A stretch of DNA of 64,000 nucleotides, from NCBI RefSeq assembly GCF_040054535.1, contig NC_090784.1, positions 12,459,001-12,523,000 of the forward strand, read 5' to 3'. The stretch comes from Antennarius striatus. Taxonomy: Eukaryota > Chordata > Actinopteri > Lophiiformes > Antennariidae. Within the stretch, counting starts at the first letter, position 1. Every line of letters starts with the position of its first letter. Made by a program: the position numbers and the translations under genes. Under the pieces are notes generated by a model that did no database searches, was not told the origin of the DNA, and saw only the letters and a list, made by a program, of their open reading frames with translations. Below, piece by piece: positions 29,151-46,944 of the stretch.

Positions 29151-30945
29151 CTGTGTGTGTGTGTGCGTGTGTGTGTTGTACGGTGGAAAGTCATTATTAA
29201 GGTTTGACACTGTGGCTGCTTGAGTCCTGCTCAGATTACCTTTTTCATATCCAGCGTGTTGCTACAACTTTTATACACTTAGTTTGCATTTAAACTCAAC
29301 AGCCGTAATGGATTTAATTATTCATGTTCAAATAAAAGAGCTACTATACTCTTCCAGTGTGGACCGGGATGCAAAAGAGGTGAAAGAGGAAATCCTTTTT
29401 TGAGTGGAGTTAATGAGGAGCTGATGACTGAACAGACACAACAGAGGGAAGGAGGCGGCTGGAGGTGAAGGAGGGGTAGGGGCTGCCCTGACATCTGACC
29501 CTCCAGCTTTGACCTTGTTCAGTGTGTAAAGCAGCTGAAGTCATGTATTAGCACACACTTACATACAATGTTTTTAAAAAGATGCTTTCTGGAGTCCTTT
29601 TAACACAAACATCTGACTCTGAATTAGTAAAACTGACATAATTGGCTTATAATTCCAGCATGGGAGCGATGTGGGACGTCACCACACACGGTGCTTTCCT
29701 CTAATTACGACCCCTTTAGAAACGGCAACTTGTGACGGGACGAGGGGCTGAGATAACTGAATGAAAACCCCATTCAGTGTTACCTTGAACTTGAACAATG
29801 AGTCTGGTGTTTGTGCTGAGGCCACTTCCTGACCTTTCCATCCCTCTGTGGAAGCAACCAACCGCTGCCTGTCCTTTTATCTTACAGATGTGACCCCGCT
29901 GACCCCCCGCTGTCCAAAGAACAGCAGGTTTTACATCCATCCTTGGCTGACTACACAATCTCTGACTTGTAAAAGTTGTTTTATATACTGTTGTGTAGTA
30001 TTTACAGAGCATCACGTCACTTTAGCTAGTGGACACTCTCCATCAGACCAGCTCATTTTTATTGGCTGAGGTGATTGTTGTGCTCTGAACTATGAAGTTC
30101 ATTTTCTGATGATTAACTGAGCAGACAGAAAATGAACACAAATGATTCCTCCTCTACTCCTTACCCCCCCCCCCCGCTTTCCTTCCACAGATGCTTTTTT
30201 TCTTCCTTTCCACCCACTGCCTCGCAGCCAGCCTGCTTCTGTATGCCTTCATCTCTCTTTTCCCCTCTGCCTCCTCACCGCTCCCACCTCTCCTCCTGTC
30301 TGTCTGGCGCTGGAGAGTTGGCAGACTCCAGGGTGTCGGTTTGTGATGCAGCCAGCTGACACCCCCAAACGACACCGCAGAGCTTGTCTGTCACTACAAA
30401 GCGTGATGGAGAACCTTGTGAACGCCGCCAGTATACCACCAGAGGAAATGCAATGACACTTGATTTTACAAACTTATGTTCCATTTACATCTACAGCTAA
30501 TGATTATTTCTGGTTTTGCTTTGATATTGAAATACAATGCCTGTTATTCTCTGCCATAGCTGAAATATAACAGTTATATCATCACAGCGGTTGCTCTGTG
30601 TCTGTGCCTTTTGACCAGTGGTTTAATTTCACAATTAGATGCTTTTGTATATTTACATTTTTAAAAATTATATTTATCTTTCCACAGTGAGAAAAATTTA
30701 AAGTACAGGTTTCCATGATTTTTTTTCCATGATCATACCTGAGCAAGATTTTTAAGTAACAATCATTATACCTGATATGAACCTGTTGACAGTTATTGTG
30801 CGGACACATGTAACTATTTTCTGGTCCACAAATGATATGAACAAAGGCCCTTCCATTAGAACGCTCCTCCATAAATCATACCTGACTGATGTACAAGGTG
30901 GATATGAGGCCAGCAGTGGTGAAATACTGTGCTAGAATTCTGACA
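27520..30945. other. no supported genes
   Basis: Contains poly-C runs (28489-28497, 30166-30176), a poly-G run (28827-28835) and a (GT)n tract (29121-29176). Several short frames look protein-like but have no chain of matching splice sites. Confidence 0.4.
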
Positions 30946-30948
30946 CTT

Positions 30949-31399
30949 AGGCCCCGTCCACACGATAACAGATATTTTAAAAACACAACTTTTTTGTTGC
31001 GTTTACGCCTTCCGTCCACACGACAACGCAGATATCCGGGACGCTGGCCAAGGTGGATTTTTTAAAAACATTGGGTCTGCGTTGTCGTGTGGACGGGCCT
31101 ATCTGTGACTTTTTTAAAATGCTGACGTCTTGCCTGTGACGAAAACCGCTGTGACGTCATATTTATGGGCCCGTGTGTTGTGACAACAAAACACGGAGGA
31201 TTCCTATTGGATAAAATTTGACTCGATACTGCCACCACATGGTTTGGCATGCTTATAGCCGTCTTCGAAAACGCACTGCTGCGTTTACGTGTGGATGGAG
31301 ATTTTTTTTAAAACGCTGACGTGTGGACGTGAATCGTTTTCGATGCGTTTTTAAAAAGTTCCGTTTTTAAAATAATCCGTCATCGTGTGGACGGGGCCT
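30949..31399. mobile_element. palindromic MITE, copy 1
   Basis: Ends are inverted repeats AGGCCCCGTCCACACGA. The interior is itself built of repeated, alternating-orientation GTCCACACGACAACGC and GCGTTTTTAAAA motifs, giving extended foldback potential. It shares its whole length with the copy at 43022-43494 in inverted orientation. No target duplication is obvious. Confidence 0.8.
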
Positions 31400-31800
31400 C
31401 AGTTTCACTGTCTGTTGCTTTTTACCCAACCCCCAACTCCTGAGGCTCTTTAGATGTCTCAGACATCTGAAGAGTCTGAGAGGAGAGGGGAGATGGCGAG
31501 GATCAAAACTTGAGGGGAGCATAGAGTAATAAGAATGAGATAGACGTAGGAATTTGATGATGATGTAGATCAAATGTGAGACAGATGTGGCAGATGGAAG
31601 AGAAAGACTGGAGGGAAAGGGATTGGGGTAGTTTGGCAAAGGTAAGAAGCAATGCTGAGACCTACCAATGCAAAAGTGAGGAATTCCTACAGCTGAATCC
31701 AAACACATTCCTACAGCCGGCCAATATTAACCCCCACCTCTCCACCTCTGCCTCCATTTAAATGCAAAAGGCAGCCACCTGGGGGAAACAACTCATTAAA

Positions 31801-32222
31801 GGAAGGAAGGAGGGAACGAGGGAAGGACGGAAGGAGAGGAGGAAGGAAAGAAGGAAGGAATGAAGGAAGGAAGGAAGGAAGGAAGGAAGGAAGGAAGGAA
31901 GGAAGGAACGAGGGAAGGAAGGAAAGAAGGAAGGAAGAAAGGATGGAAGGAAGGAAGGAAGGAAGGAGGAAAGGATGAAAGGAAGGATTGAAGGAAGGAA
32001 GGAAGGAAGGAAGGAAGGAAGGAAGGAAGGAAGGAAGGAAGGTGGAAAGGATGAAAGGAAGGATTGAAGGAAGGAAGGAAGGAAGGAAGGAAGGAAGGAA
32101 GGAGGAAAGGATGAAAGGAAGGAAGGAAGGAAGGAAGGAAGGAAGGAAGGAAGGAAGGAAGGAAGGAAGGAAGGAAGGAAGGAAGGAAGGAAGGAAGGAA
32201 GGAAGGAAGGAAGGAAGGAAGG
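31801..32222 (+). repeat. (GGAA)n array with higher-order interruptions
   Basis: About 420 bp of purine-only GGAA repeats on the plus strand. Interruptions GGAGGAAAGGATGAAA and GGATTGAAGG recur at intervals, so blocks have been duplicated as units. The long open frames on both strands (up to 181 codons) are produced by the period-4 repeat, which is read in three registers. Confidence 0.97.
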
Positions 32223-32229
32223 ACAAGTT

Positions 32230-34135
32230 ACATGATGTGAGAAAAATGTCACTCATGAATGATAATGAAGCACTGAGACGTGTAAACTGAATGTTTCAGA
32301 TCCTGCTTTTGTTTGCAGTTCACTCTTAAACCTTGTTCAGCAGTTGACTGTGGAATGCTGGAACATTTAATGGAACATTGTGGATGGAGCGGTGTTCTAC
32401 TGTCTCTTCTTTGATCAGAGGCAGATATTTATATCTGCTCCATTCTACTTACTTATTGAAACTGTCGGCTCAGGGAAATGATTCTTTTTTTATCTAAAGG
32501 AGGGGATATTAATACTTACTTACTAGAAGAGGGCTGGTTATTGTAGATACACACTGAAAGTTTGGTTTGCTTTGTGAAACATGACCCAACTAGGATGTGA
32601 TATATCATATATTAATATAGATCCATTTTGAAGTGTTTTCTGACTTTATCTAACAGCATTTTGGGATGAAGTAGACAGAAATGCTTTCCCTGGGGACAAA
32701 CTCTTGATCCGATTTAAGCTGGAGACAATTTATGTGGTATGTGGTATTAGTCCTAGACCCTGAGCCACCATGATTGCCTTGTCCTGGCTTTCATGGCAGA
32801 GTCAGACACTGAATCCTAAGACTGTGCTCTTTATAATAATAATTACATAAACTTAATCCAACATTAACACTTTTCTGAACTATCCAAAATGTTTACTATA
32901 AACGACAATGCTGACCATTCTTAATGTCTTACATATATGTGTTGAAACAAGATGATATAAATACTGTATGTCTACACAGATGAAGTTCTGTACTTTAAAA
33001 TATGAGCTAAATATTGTCTACAAGTAATTAATATAAAGTCCTAGAGGAGAGAGGGAGATATATAAAGTATTCTGTATACTGTCTATCGTGTCAAACTCCA
33101 TGTGCAAAATGAAATAAAATGCAATACCACACTGGATGAAATCATCTACAGGTATAGAAGTTTTAAAGGAAATCATTGCAAGTTTTAAGTCAATAACTGT
33201 TATATTACATTAGGTGACTAGTATTGATGTTCTAACATCTAAGGACATAGTTTGGTTAGCGAAACTTATTGAGTGAAATTAATCTTCAAAAACAAATAAT
33301 TTTGGAAATAAGCAGATTTTAGCAATTACAGCTGTCAGATAAAAGTAGTGTAAAATTTAAAATGAATAAAAATCTATGGTTTAACAGAGACTAAAGCATC
33401 GGCAGTGATCATCTGTCTCATGCTATATTAGCAACATCCAGCAATAACATCAAGGCATGAACCTCCTGGAACTGAAACAGAATGCAAAAACTTCACGTCA
33501 GTCAGAGATTTATCAGATTAACAGTACTCTGTTTATAAAGCTGGACCTCTCTCAGCTCCGGCCCAGTTTCAGCACCATGTTCCAGACAAGACAGATAAAA
33601 AGTGATGCAACTGGAACACAGAGACTGAGGGGAATCACTCTCACTCAGAGTGTAATAGAGCGTTAGCCCATCCACAGCAGTCACATTGTGCAGTGCTTTC
33701 TTTCGAGGCAGGACCCTACTGCCTGTTAAGTGTGGCCCTTTTCCTGGCCCTTTCAAACCAAAGCAACATAATTACTGTATGAGCAAAGCCAAGTACAGTA
33801 ATATAGAATGAACTGAAATGCAGGAATGGCTTTCTGTGCACTCTGAAGCTTAGCTGTGCTGCAAAAACTGCAGCTTCAAGTTCAAGTTGTTTTAAATAAC
33901 TGACACATTCACAGTCCACACTATATACCAGGGTAATTTATTATTTCTGACAAAGCACTCCGTTTTATTTCACACAGAAGTGGTGGCATAGAGACTCTAA
34001 ATGACTCAGCTGCTCATCATCATAAAGTACTATGATATTGTATGCTATCTAAATGGCACTAAAGCCACTTCATGGTCTCTGCATTTAATTTTCATAACAT
34101 CAGACAATAGCAAAGAAAAAACTCCATATTTGATT
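32230..34135. other. no supported genes
   Basis: AT-rich unique sequence with no recognisable domain, RNA gene or repeat family. Confidence 0.4.
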
Positions 34136-34139
34136 AGTC

Positions 34140-34493
34140 AGTCAGTCAGTCATCTTCAGATTACCACCGCTGCATCCGCTGCAGCGGGTCACGGGGAGCT
34201 GGAGCCTATCTCAGCGGCATAGGGCGTGAGGCGGGGGACACTCTGGACACAACGCCAGTGCACCGCAGAGCCAAAACATAAAGACACACAACCATGCACA
34301 CACAGCCTCATTCCTCGTGGGCAATTTGGAACTGCCAATCAACCTGAAGCGCATGCTTTTGGAGGTGGGAGGAAGCCGGGGAACCCACGCAGACACGGGG
34401 AGAGCATGCAAACTCCGCACAGAGCGGGACTCGAACCTGAGTCCGCCTTATTGTGAGGCAGCAGTGCTAACCACTGCGACACCGTGCCACCCT
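34140..34493 (-). mobile_element. tRNA-derived SINE, family B, best-preserved copy
   Basis: On the minus strand it begins GGTGGCACGGTGTCGCAGTG (A box GTGTCGCAGTGGTTAGCAC). The B box is GGTTCGAGTCCC, followed by the CGGAGTTTGCATGCTCTCCC body, and it ends GGCTCCAGCTCCCCGTGACC. This is the best reference copy of the family in the window. Confidence 0.85.
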
Positions 34494-34499
34494 CCATAT

Positions 34500-39450
<4,951 letters not shown>

Positions 39451-39456
39451 ACGTTG

Positions 39457-39835
39457 TGGCGGCAGTGGCTCAGAGGTAGATCGGACGCCTTATGATCAGA
39501 CATCGGTGATTCGAATCCCGCTCCTGCCAGCCACCTTCACAGTATGAGCTGACAGTGGGAGGTGTCAGCTCATCTCCCAGTCCCTGCCGAAGCACCCTTG
39601 AGCAAGGCGCAGTCCCCCCTACAAGCTGCTCATTTGGGGCGCACCCCAAAGTCCCGACCCGTCACTCTGCCTCTTCATGTCGCTTGTTGTACTAACTGCA
39701 TGCCTACAGGCCCCAAGTGTGTTCTGTTTGTTCAGGGGTCTGTACACAACATTGTATTGTATGCATGGTCTGACACATTTATGCATGTAAAAGTGTAAAG
39801 ATAATTTCCCCGTTGGGGATAAATAAGGTTGACTT
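39457..39835 (+). mobile_element. tRNA-derived SINE, family A, copy 3
   Basis: Starts GGCGGCAGTGGCTCAGAGGT and has a clear B box GATTCGAATCCC. It shares GAGCTGACAGTGGGAGGTGTCAGCTCATCTCCCAG with copy 1 and the CTTGAGCAAGGCGCAGTCCCC block with copy 2. Unlike copies 1 and 2, the CA/GT tract is reduced to GTGTGTTC. It ends with TTCCCCGTTGGGGATAAATAAGG, a LINE-like tail. Confidence 0.8.
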
Positions 39836-40139
39836 CCTTTCTTTCATCAGGCTCATTAGCCAAACTAGTCTTTGCTGAGTCATCGACCGCCTCCAACAAC
39901 CAGTGTCTGGTCTCCACAGGGGGATTTGCTGCATCTCACATCCTTCTGGGGCAGATGGTTTTCAATCACAAGCTTCCTGAAAGTTTTGAGTCTGCCAGAC
40001 TTACTATTACCTGCTGTAATAAATATCTATCTTTACTTAATTTTGCTTGTCTCTACTGACTTAAGTGGACATACAATCCATCCGTCTTCTTGAAGATGAG
40101 ACAATTATAATTGTCTCGTCTAATCTGCTTTTCGGTTCA

Positions 40140-40262
40140 CAAGTTATGCCGGAGCCTACCCAACTAGCTACAGGTAAGAAGCAGGGAGCACTCTGGATGC
40201 GTCACCACATGCATAAAAACTCACACCTACGGATAATTTTGCTGCCTCACTGTGCCACCCTT
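40140..40262 (-). mobile_element. SINE family B fragment
   Basis: Eroded piece resembling the family B 3' half: GGAGCCTACCCAACTAGCTAC and GGGAGCACTCTGGATGCGTC, ending at CACTGTGCCACC. Confidence 0.5.
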
Positions 40263-40745
40263 TAAGTAAACATGTAGGACATTCATGGCTGTTGGGACTG
40301 AGGATCTCCTACAACCTCTTTTTAAAAAAAAAAAAATCTAAATCTCTTAAAACAAATCTTTATTTTTATGCCTTAAATGTGTAAGAGAATGTTGAGAAAT
40401 AATCCGGAAAGAAAATCTGTTTTCAATGCCCCAAAAGAAGAAACACCAACTTTTTTCAATTTAAAAAGAAGGCACTGGTCTACCGCATTACCAACACAAA
40501 TAGGTATCGACCCAGTGAGAGGTGGGGGGAGGGGGGGTCGTGGAGGAGGGATGGAGGAGTGGGCAGATTATAAAGGTTAAAGGAGTGTCTGCTGCATTCA
40601 CTCATACCTTTTATCAAAGAGGCCAAGACACATTCCATATTTAACCACTTTAGTGAGGACCAGAAATGATGAGGGACTGGATGCTATGGCAAACACCTCT
40701 GCTATTGGCTCAACCCAAGGACAGTCATTACTAGAGGGAAAAGAA

Positions 40746-40878
<133 letters not shown>

Positions 40879-41784
40879 AGGGGAAGAGATGCTTATACTG
40901 GCGCTGATCTTGAAAGGCCTGGCCAGTCGATCACATTAAGCTCCCTGTGAGATAGAGAAATCAATATGTTTTTGAAGGCGAAGCAGGCTGCATGTGGCTT
41001 ATGCGTGTGGGCCTCATTGACAACCGCCAGACATGTTCAGTGAGAAATGGCTTTGAAAAAAAGAACGATAACATTTCGAGGTCAAGTGCTTTCATTTCCA
41101 ATACTTATTAACACTTGTGAGAAACATCCACATCTAAAGTGTGTTTGTCTGACCTGCTCCTATTATCACAGTGGAATAACAGCGGCAATGTTTGAGAGGC
41201 AAAACTGGAAAAGAAAATCAATAGTATTCAGATAAATAGTTGTGCAGAATCTGTGAGGTCTGTATCAGGATTATAAAGTCAGAAGAAAAAAGAAACAGAA
41301 TGACTTCGAGCGAATTAATAGCTTGTTTAAAGACTTGGTAATGCAATCAGTCTTATAGTTAACAACAGGAATTGCCTGCAGTGGTTCACCACTAGCAGAT
41401 AAAGAGGGAAGGAGGTTAGCAGCATTACAGGAGGATTAAAGAGTAAAATATATGAAATATACTATATGCTATAAATAATGAGAAGGCAATTTAGTTTTAA
41501 ATTGGTCATCAAAAACAATGTTTATTATTAATTTTGCAGTTGTTTTCTAATAAATTTTGACTTTTAAACTTAGGAATGTTGGTAATAGTGAGCCTTTAGA
41601 AATTGTTAGGTAATTTTATATGGTAATAAATTTTGGGATATTATTAGCACTGTTTTTGCAAATTATCGGTTATTGGTTTTATATTGTTGTGTTTATACTG
41701 CATGCATATACACACACAGGCACATGCGGGCGCACACACACAATACTATACACAATATGTATACTATGTGTGTATGTGTACATA

Positions 41785-41850
41785 TCAATCAACCTTTACT
41801 TGTATAGTTCTTAATCACATCAGCAGACAGTTCAAAGCACTTCAAAGTGC

Positions 41851-41910
<60 letters not shown>
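41785..41910 (-). repeat. L2-type 3' end fragment next to (GT)n
   Basis: ATCAATCAACCTTTACTTGTATAGTTCTTAATCAC...TTCAAAGCAC matches the reverse of the L2-type 3' end at 46945 and at 59404. It is followed directly by a GT run (41853-41908). Confidence 0.6.
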
Positions 41911-41916
<6 letters not shown>

Positions 41917-42368
41917 CGTACGTGCGTGTGTGTCTCATGCTGCATGTGTCTATCCATCAAAGCAATAATTTACTCTCGAGTTGGTAACCGGGACAAAGAC
42001 CCAGGCAGTCAGTGAAGAAAAAAATACACAGATCAAAATCAGTGAATCCTTATTATTCGTTGATGATCTGTACGTTAACAATGAAATGCTAACTTGTTTT
42101 ATTAATCTTTATGTCACAGCTTGAATCAGCTAACTTACTCTAAAGAAAACAAATTTAAAAACCATTAGAAAAATGGAAGTTTGGCCTGTGATATGAATAA
42201 AACACAGAAACAGATGACATTGACCATGAAGTCATATTGACTGTTGATTGCTAGAAACTGAGTTCAGTGTGCTATCAAGACATGCAGGACCACCATGTCG
42301 ACTGGATGGAATGACAGAAGAGACAACATTCTGCCCTCCAGTGGTCAGAGGGAGAATCACAAAAGGCG

Positions 42369-42372
42369 CGCG

Positions 42373-42429
<57 letters not shown>
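42369..42429 (+). repeat. (CG)n(CA)n tract, left flank of the hAT-like element
   Basis: GCGCGC run then about 25 CA units. Its probable other half resumes at 44296 beyond the inserted element. Confidence 0.9.
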
Positions 42430-42432
<3 letters not shown>

Positions 42433-43021
42433 TGGACACAGTACTTGACCCCAGTACTTGAGTAAGAGTAGAAATTCTTCTGGTCAAAATTTACTCCGCT
42501 ACAAGTAAGAGTAGCCCAGTCAATACATTACTTGAGTAAGAGTAAAAAAGTACTTGTTTTTAAATGTACTTAAGTATTCAAGAGTAAATGCTTTTAAATG
42601 TACTTAAAGTAAAAGTAAGACTAAGAGTAAATTCCTTTTTTTTTGATGAGAATGGACCTGACTGAATTACTGTCATTTTACAATTTTATATATAGTACCT
42701 TGCATCTCTTCTTTCAGAGAAAACTCTTTGAAACCACCTGCACTGATGCGCTTGCCTGTAGAACCATTATGTTATGCTGTACCAAGCTTTCCCCAACATC
42801 TATAAAAATGGAAATAAAATTAATGGAATCATCAAAGAGGACAATTATGTCCTTTTCACATTTTATTAAACAATTCCCCCCTTCCATTCACACACAAGAC
42901 CAAATGGAGCCAAATGGAGCCATACAGGCCCAACCAACTCGTTTAACTGGGGACCAACTGGAACCCCTAAAGGACACACTGGTGGACTACTGGTTGAGAA
43001 CCACTACTTTACATCAAACTC

Positions 43022-43494
43022 AGGCCCCGTCCACACGATGGCGTTTTTTTTAAAAAACGCAACTTTTTAAAAATGCATCAAAACAATTCGCGTCCACACG
43101 ACAGCGTTTTTAAAAACTTTCCGTCCACATGTAAACCCAGCAGTGCGTTTTCGAAGACGGCTATAAGCATGCCAAACCATGCGGTGGCAGTATTGAGTCA
43201 CTTTTTATCTAATAGGAATCCTCCGTGTTTTGTTGTCACAACACACAGGCCCATAAATATGACGTCACAGCAGTTTTCGTCGCAGGCAAGACATCAGCTT
43301 TTTAAAAAGTCCTGGAGATACACCACCCACATGACAACGCAGACCCAGCGTTTTTTAAAAAAATCCACCTCGGTCAGCGTTTTTAAAAAGTTACGTTTTC
43401 GTTCTGGATATCTGCGTTGTCGTGTGGACAGAAGGCGTAAACGCAACAAAAAAGTTGCGTTTTTAAAAAATCCGTTATCGTGTGGACGGGGCCT
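43022..43494. mobile_element. palindromic MITE, copy 2 (inverted relative to copy 1)
   Basis: Same AGGCCCCGTCCACACGA ends and same body as 30949-31399, matching it along its length in reverse complement. It lies inside the hAT-like element and must be the younger insertion. Confidence 0.8.
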
Positions 43495-43739
43495 AAATCT
43501 CTGCTTTCAACAACTCAATGTTTACAGGAAGGACATATCCCAGTACCACAATATTTGTCTCCCCCAGACTGCCTGTCTCCCCCCACCTGTCTGTCTGTCT
43601 GTCTGTCTGTCTACCCCCCCAATCTGTGTGTCTCCTCCTGCCCCCCAGTCTGTGTGTCTCTGTGGCCCTGTGTCCACCAGTCTCTGTCAGTCTGTAGTAC
43701 TGTAAAATTAAGTGACAAGAGGTTTCTAGGTGTGACTTT

Positions 43740-43936
43740 TGTCAGCTTTTCTTCAGCAAACACAAAAGCATTTGAAATTGTACTTTTTCTTGTCTGAGTC
43801 CGCGTTGTCCTTTTTCACTTCTACAAACTCGAACATATCTTTAAGATAAGGCCATGGGTTTTCTTCCTCCTTCCTCATAAAACTCCGGCTCATCATGTTC
43901 ATCAGATTCAACGGAGGCTTCTTCGGCAGTCGCCAT
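43740..43936 (-). pseudogene. hAT transposase N-terminal remnant
   Basis: From an ATG at 43936 (minus), MATAEEASVESDEHDEPEFY reads into a frameshift. It then continues as ENPWPYLKDMFEFVEVKK and KKKYNFKC. The acidic start followed by a lysine-rich, cysteine-ending block resembles the region before the BED zinc finger of hAT transposases. Homology rests on pattern memory only. It supports the minus orientation of the host element. Confidence 0.55.
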
Positions 43937-44292
43937 TGCTACTGCGGTCTTGTTTTGAGCTGATTAGGTAGGGGATGACGTATTTCTGCTTTAACGTAAA
44001 TCCCAGTTGAGAACGTGTACTGATAGGTTTCCTTCTTTGATGAACACTGCGTGTGGCCAATTGCATTTTAGAGGGGGGGGGGGGCAACAGGCAAACCTAA
44101 AAGTAACAAGTATTCATGATCTTCTCAGAAATTAACTCGAGTAAGAGTAAAAATCTTTGCCTCGGAAATGTATTCGATTAAGAGTAATAAGTATGAAAGA
44201 ATTCTAGTATTTGAGTAAAGTAAAAATCCTCAGAATCTGTACTTAAGTACAGTACTTAAGTAATTTTACTTAAGGAATGTTACTGTCCACCC

Positions 44293-44420
<128 letters not shown>

Positions 44421-44600
44421 ATTGATTCATATACATTCATTTTTAACCTTTAGATGCACAGGTGGGTTCATAAATGGGTTTGTTTTTCTTCAGTTTTAGG
44501 ATGAAAAGTTGCAATATATTCATATTCCAGGTAATCCTTATATAACATGTTTGTGACATGAGGCTATTTGAATTTTTATTTACTTTTTTATTAATTTTCC

Positions 44601-44624
44601 GAAACAAACAAACAAACAAACAAA

Positions 44625-44661
<37 letters not shown>
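44601..44661 (+). repeat. (AAAC)n(AC)n compound repeat
   Basis: Seven AAAC units passing directly into CA units. Confidence 0.9.
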
Positions 44662-44663
<2 letters not shown>

Positions 44664-45379
44664 TGCACCTGACCTAGCTAACTCAAAAGTAGGCCAATGT
44701 TACTTTATATTGGCTATTTTTTATATGATATATACAGTAGTTTTTTAGTTTTGTTTTTTGCTGTAACATCAGATGTCGCTTAAAACTAGAATTTGGTTTC
44801 TATAAATTGAAAAAAGACCTGAATAACTTTAGGAACATCTGGTGTTACAAAAATGTCCTATACACTTTAGTTGATGACCACCTCACTTTTGCAAAATTCC
44901 TGTTATAATGTATTAATTTTTATATTGTATTTCCCTTTGCTTCTTGATGTTTAATGTTTTTGAGTGTTTAGTGTTTTTGAAATTTCATCTAATGAAAAAT
45001 TGTAAAATGTTCTAAATGTTCTAAATGTTAAATGTGATTGAAGTTTTTTTTTGCAAAAAATCTTATGAGGCACTTTAGTGCTTCATCTAATGTAAAATTG
45101 CAAAATGTTTGAATGTGATTAAAGTGTTTTTGCAAAAATCAAAAAATCTTCTTCTTCTTCTGAACAGTGTGGGTGTGGAAACTCAGCTGATCCTATGTGG
45201 TTGGTAGTCAAATTCCTCCACCAGTTGGTTCGCTGATGAGTCCAGTGAACAATAAGCCAGAAGTTGCTTTTAACGTGACAACCAGCTAACAAATGTTAGA
45301 ATGTTCGGGTTCGAGACCCAATGGATCTGTTTCAGGTGGGGAGGGGGTTTTTGGTTTGAAGGCAGGCCTCTGACGGTCA

Positions 45380-45560
45380 CTTTGTTCTGTATCCGGTTCC
45401 TGAGTTTTGATCTCAAGTTTGCTTCACTCCATATGCAAAAAAAGTACAAGATGTCTGTGTAGGTTCTCACTCATCCATGTCATGGTTATCCAAAAGCTGT
45501 TGAGTCGATCCACTGGACGTTAAGAAAGTTCTTGAAGATGTTTCGTCTCTCATCCAAGAG
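45380..45560 (+). repeat. dispersed repeat fragment (TTCGTCTCTCATCCAAGAG type)
   Basis: Contains GTTCTTGAAGATGTTTCGTCTCTCATCCAAGAGACTTCTTCAGT, a motif I recognise as common in fish genomes, including a small inverted CTCTC..GAGAG core. The parent element is not known to me from this sequence. Confidence 0.5.
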
Positions 45561-45569
45561 ACTTCTTCA

Positions 45570-46940
45570 GTGGAAAAAAAAATGTACATGTCCAAAATGG
45601 AATTACTCTTTCTTTTCAACAAAACACATTATACCATCTCAGTTTTCTCGTTTGCATGCATCCTTGCGTCTTTGACAGGGATGCTCGATCATTAGACAAT
45701 GTGCGTCCCTGGGATGTAAGCTTTAAATACTTACAATAAAAATAAAATCAGTGCTACACAACATCTGCTCATTTTACATGCTGCAGTGAGAGAGAGACGA
45801 GTTAGTCAGAAGTAAAATCGACAGCTTATGCTCGATTTCTTAAAAAATAATGAAAAAAATAAATAAAAATGCACATGGCCTCAGGTCATAAGCATTTTTT
45901 ATGAGGAATACCTGAAATATGAAAATATTACAACTCTTTGTTTTAAAGATTTTGATGAATAACAACCAGTTTATTGAAAAACTGCATTGATTTTAACAGG
46001 GTTATTTTTGACCAATCATGGAAGAGCATAGGTGTTCGTAAGTTGTGCATCCAAGAGTTAAGAATGTAGTCGGTGTAGCGACTTCCAAACCAATAAGTCG
46101 CTGAGAGGCTGACGACGGGGCCTTCCTTTGTCAGACGCGCTTTCCAGGCAAAAAATCACCACGATACATAGAAATACGTTTAATCCTTTGTTAACGAAAA
46201 AAGAATAATCAACTCATAAAAACTGTTCACAAACTCATATAAGTGACTCACAAAGTCGTATCAATAAAAAACGTTGCATGATGTGTTGCGTGTTTTGCGT
46301 GTTGTGGCAGTCAACAAAAATACGGCAACCCTGCTCACCTTCTCTCTCTCTCATCCACACAGGTGAGAAGATACCCTATTTAACCTATACTGTATTGACA
46401 TTCACGCCCACATCCATTTGACCCACTTACTGTATTCTTTCAATGAGATCACAAAAAACAACATCACAAACAACAACAAATACAATATTCAAACCATCAT
46501 CATATCATCTCATAATACAAAATACCTGTAAATTCATTCATGGCTCCTACAGTCGCTGTACAGATTTTATATGTGACTCAGACTTAATATCTAATTTTAT
46601 ATAACAAAAATTTGTTTTTTTTACTTAAGTAATGTTATTGCTCTATTATTGTTAAAGATTCCTATTGTTGTTCATTGCCATACCTACTTAACTTTTCTTG
46701 AGAAAAAGTGATTACACCACAGTGTGCAGCAATAATTATTGAAGACAAAATCTGAATCCGTTTAGGAATCAAAGATATTTCAGATTCTCAGCCAACAGAC
46801 CTCATAATTTCTAAATTACTGGCGCTGAGGACAGATATTTTAAATCTTCTGTGATTGCTAAGCAAGTGGTTTCTTTTCCAAACGCTACTACTCTATTTAG
46901 AGATGGTCATTCAAATTTGAAGTAGGTGTTTGTTTCATCT
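45570..46940. other. no supported genes
   Basis: AT-rich unique sequence. Only short CA-rich runs near 46.45 kb were noted. Confidence 0.4.
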
Positions 46941-46944
46941 GTTT

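Noticed and set aside
29898..29980. Possible plus-strand terminal exon (acceptor ATCTTACAG, then 27 open codons)
   Set aside because: A 27-codon open stretch is likely by chance, and no upstream exon with a matching phase was found.
30142..30456. 104-codon plus-strand frame
   Set aside because: Begins in a poly-C and pyrimidine-rich tract; composition is low-complexity and no splice partners are present.
31711..32256. Long FLPS-repeat open frames on both strands
   Set aside because: Period-4 GGAA repeat read in three registers; no start, domain or splice support.
43073..43705. 210-codon plus-strand frame
   Set aside because: Read-through of the palindromic MITE and a (TCTG)n/poly-C stretch. 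The matching minus-strand frame in copy 1 shows the same MITE-derived peptide.
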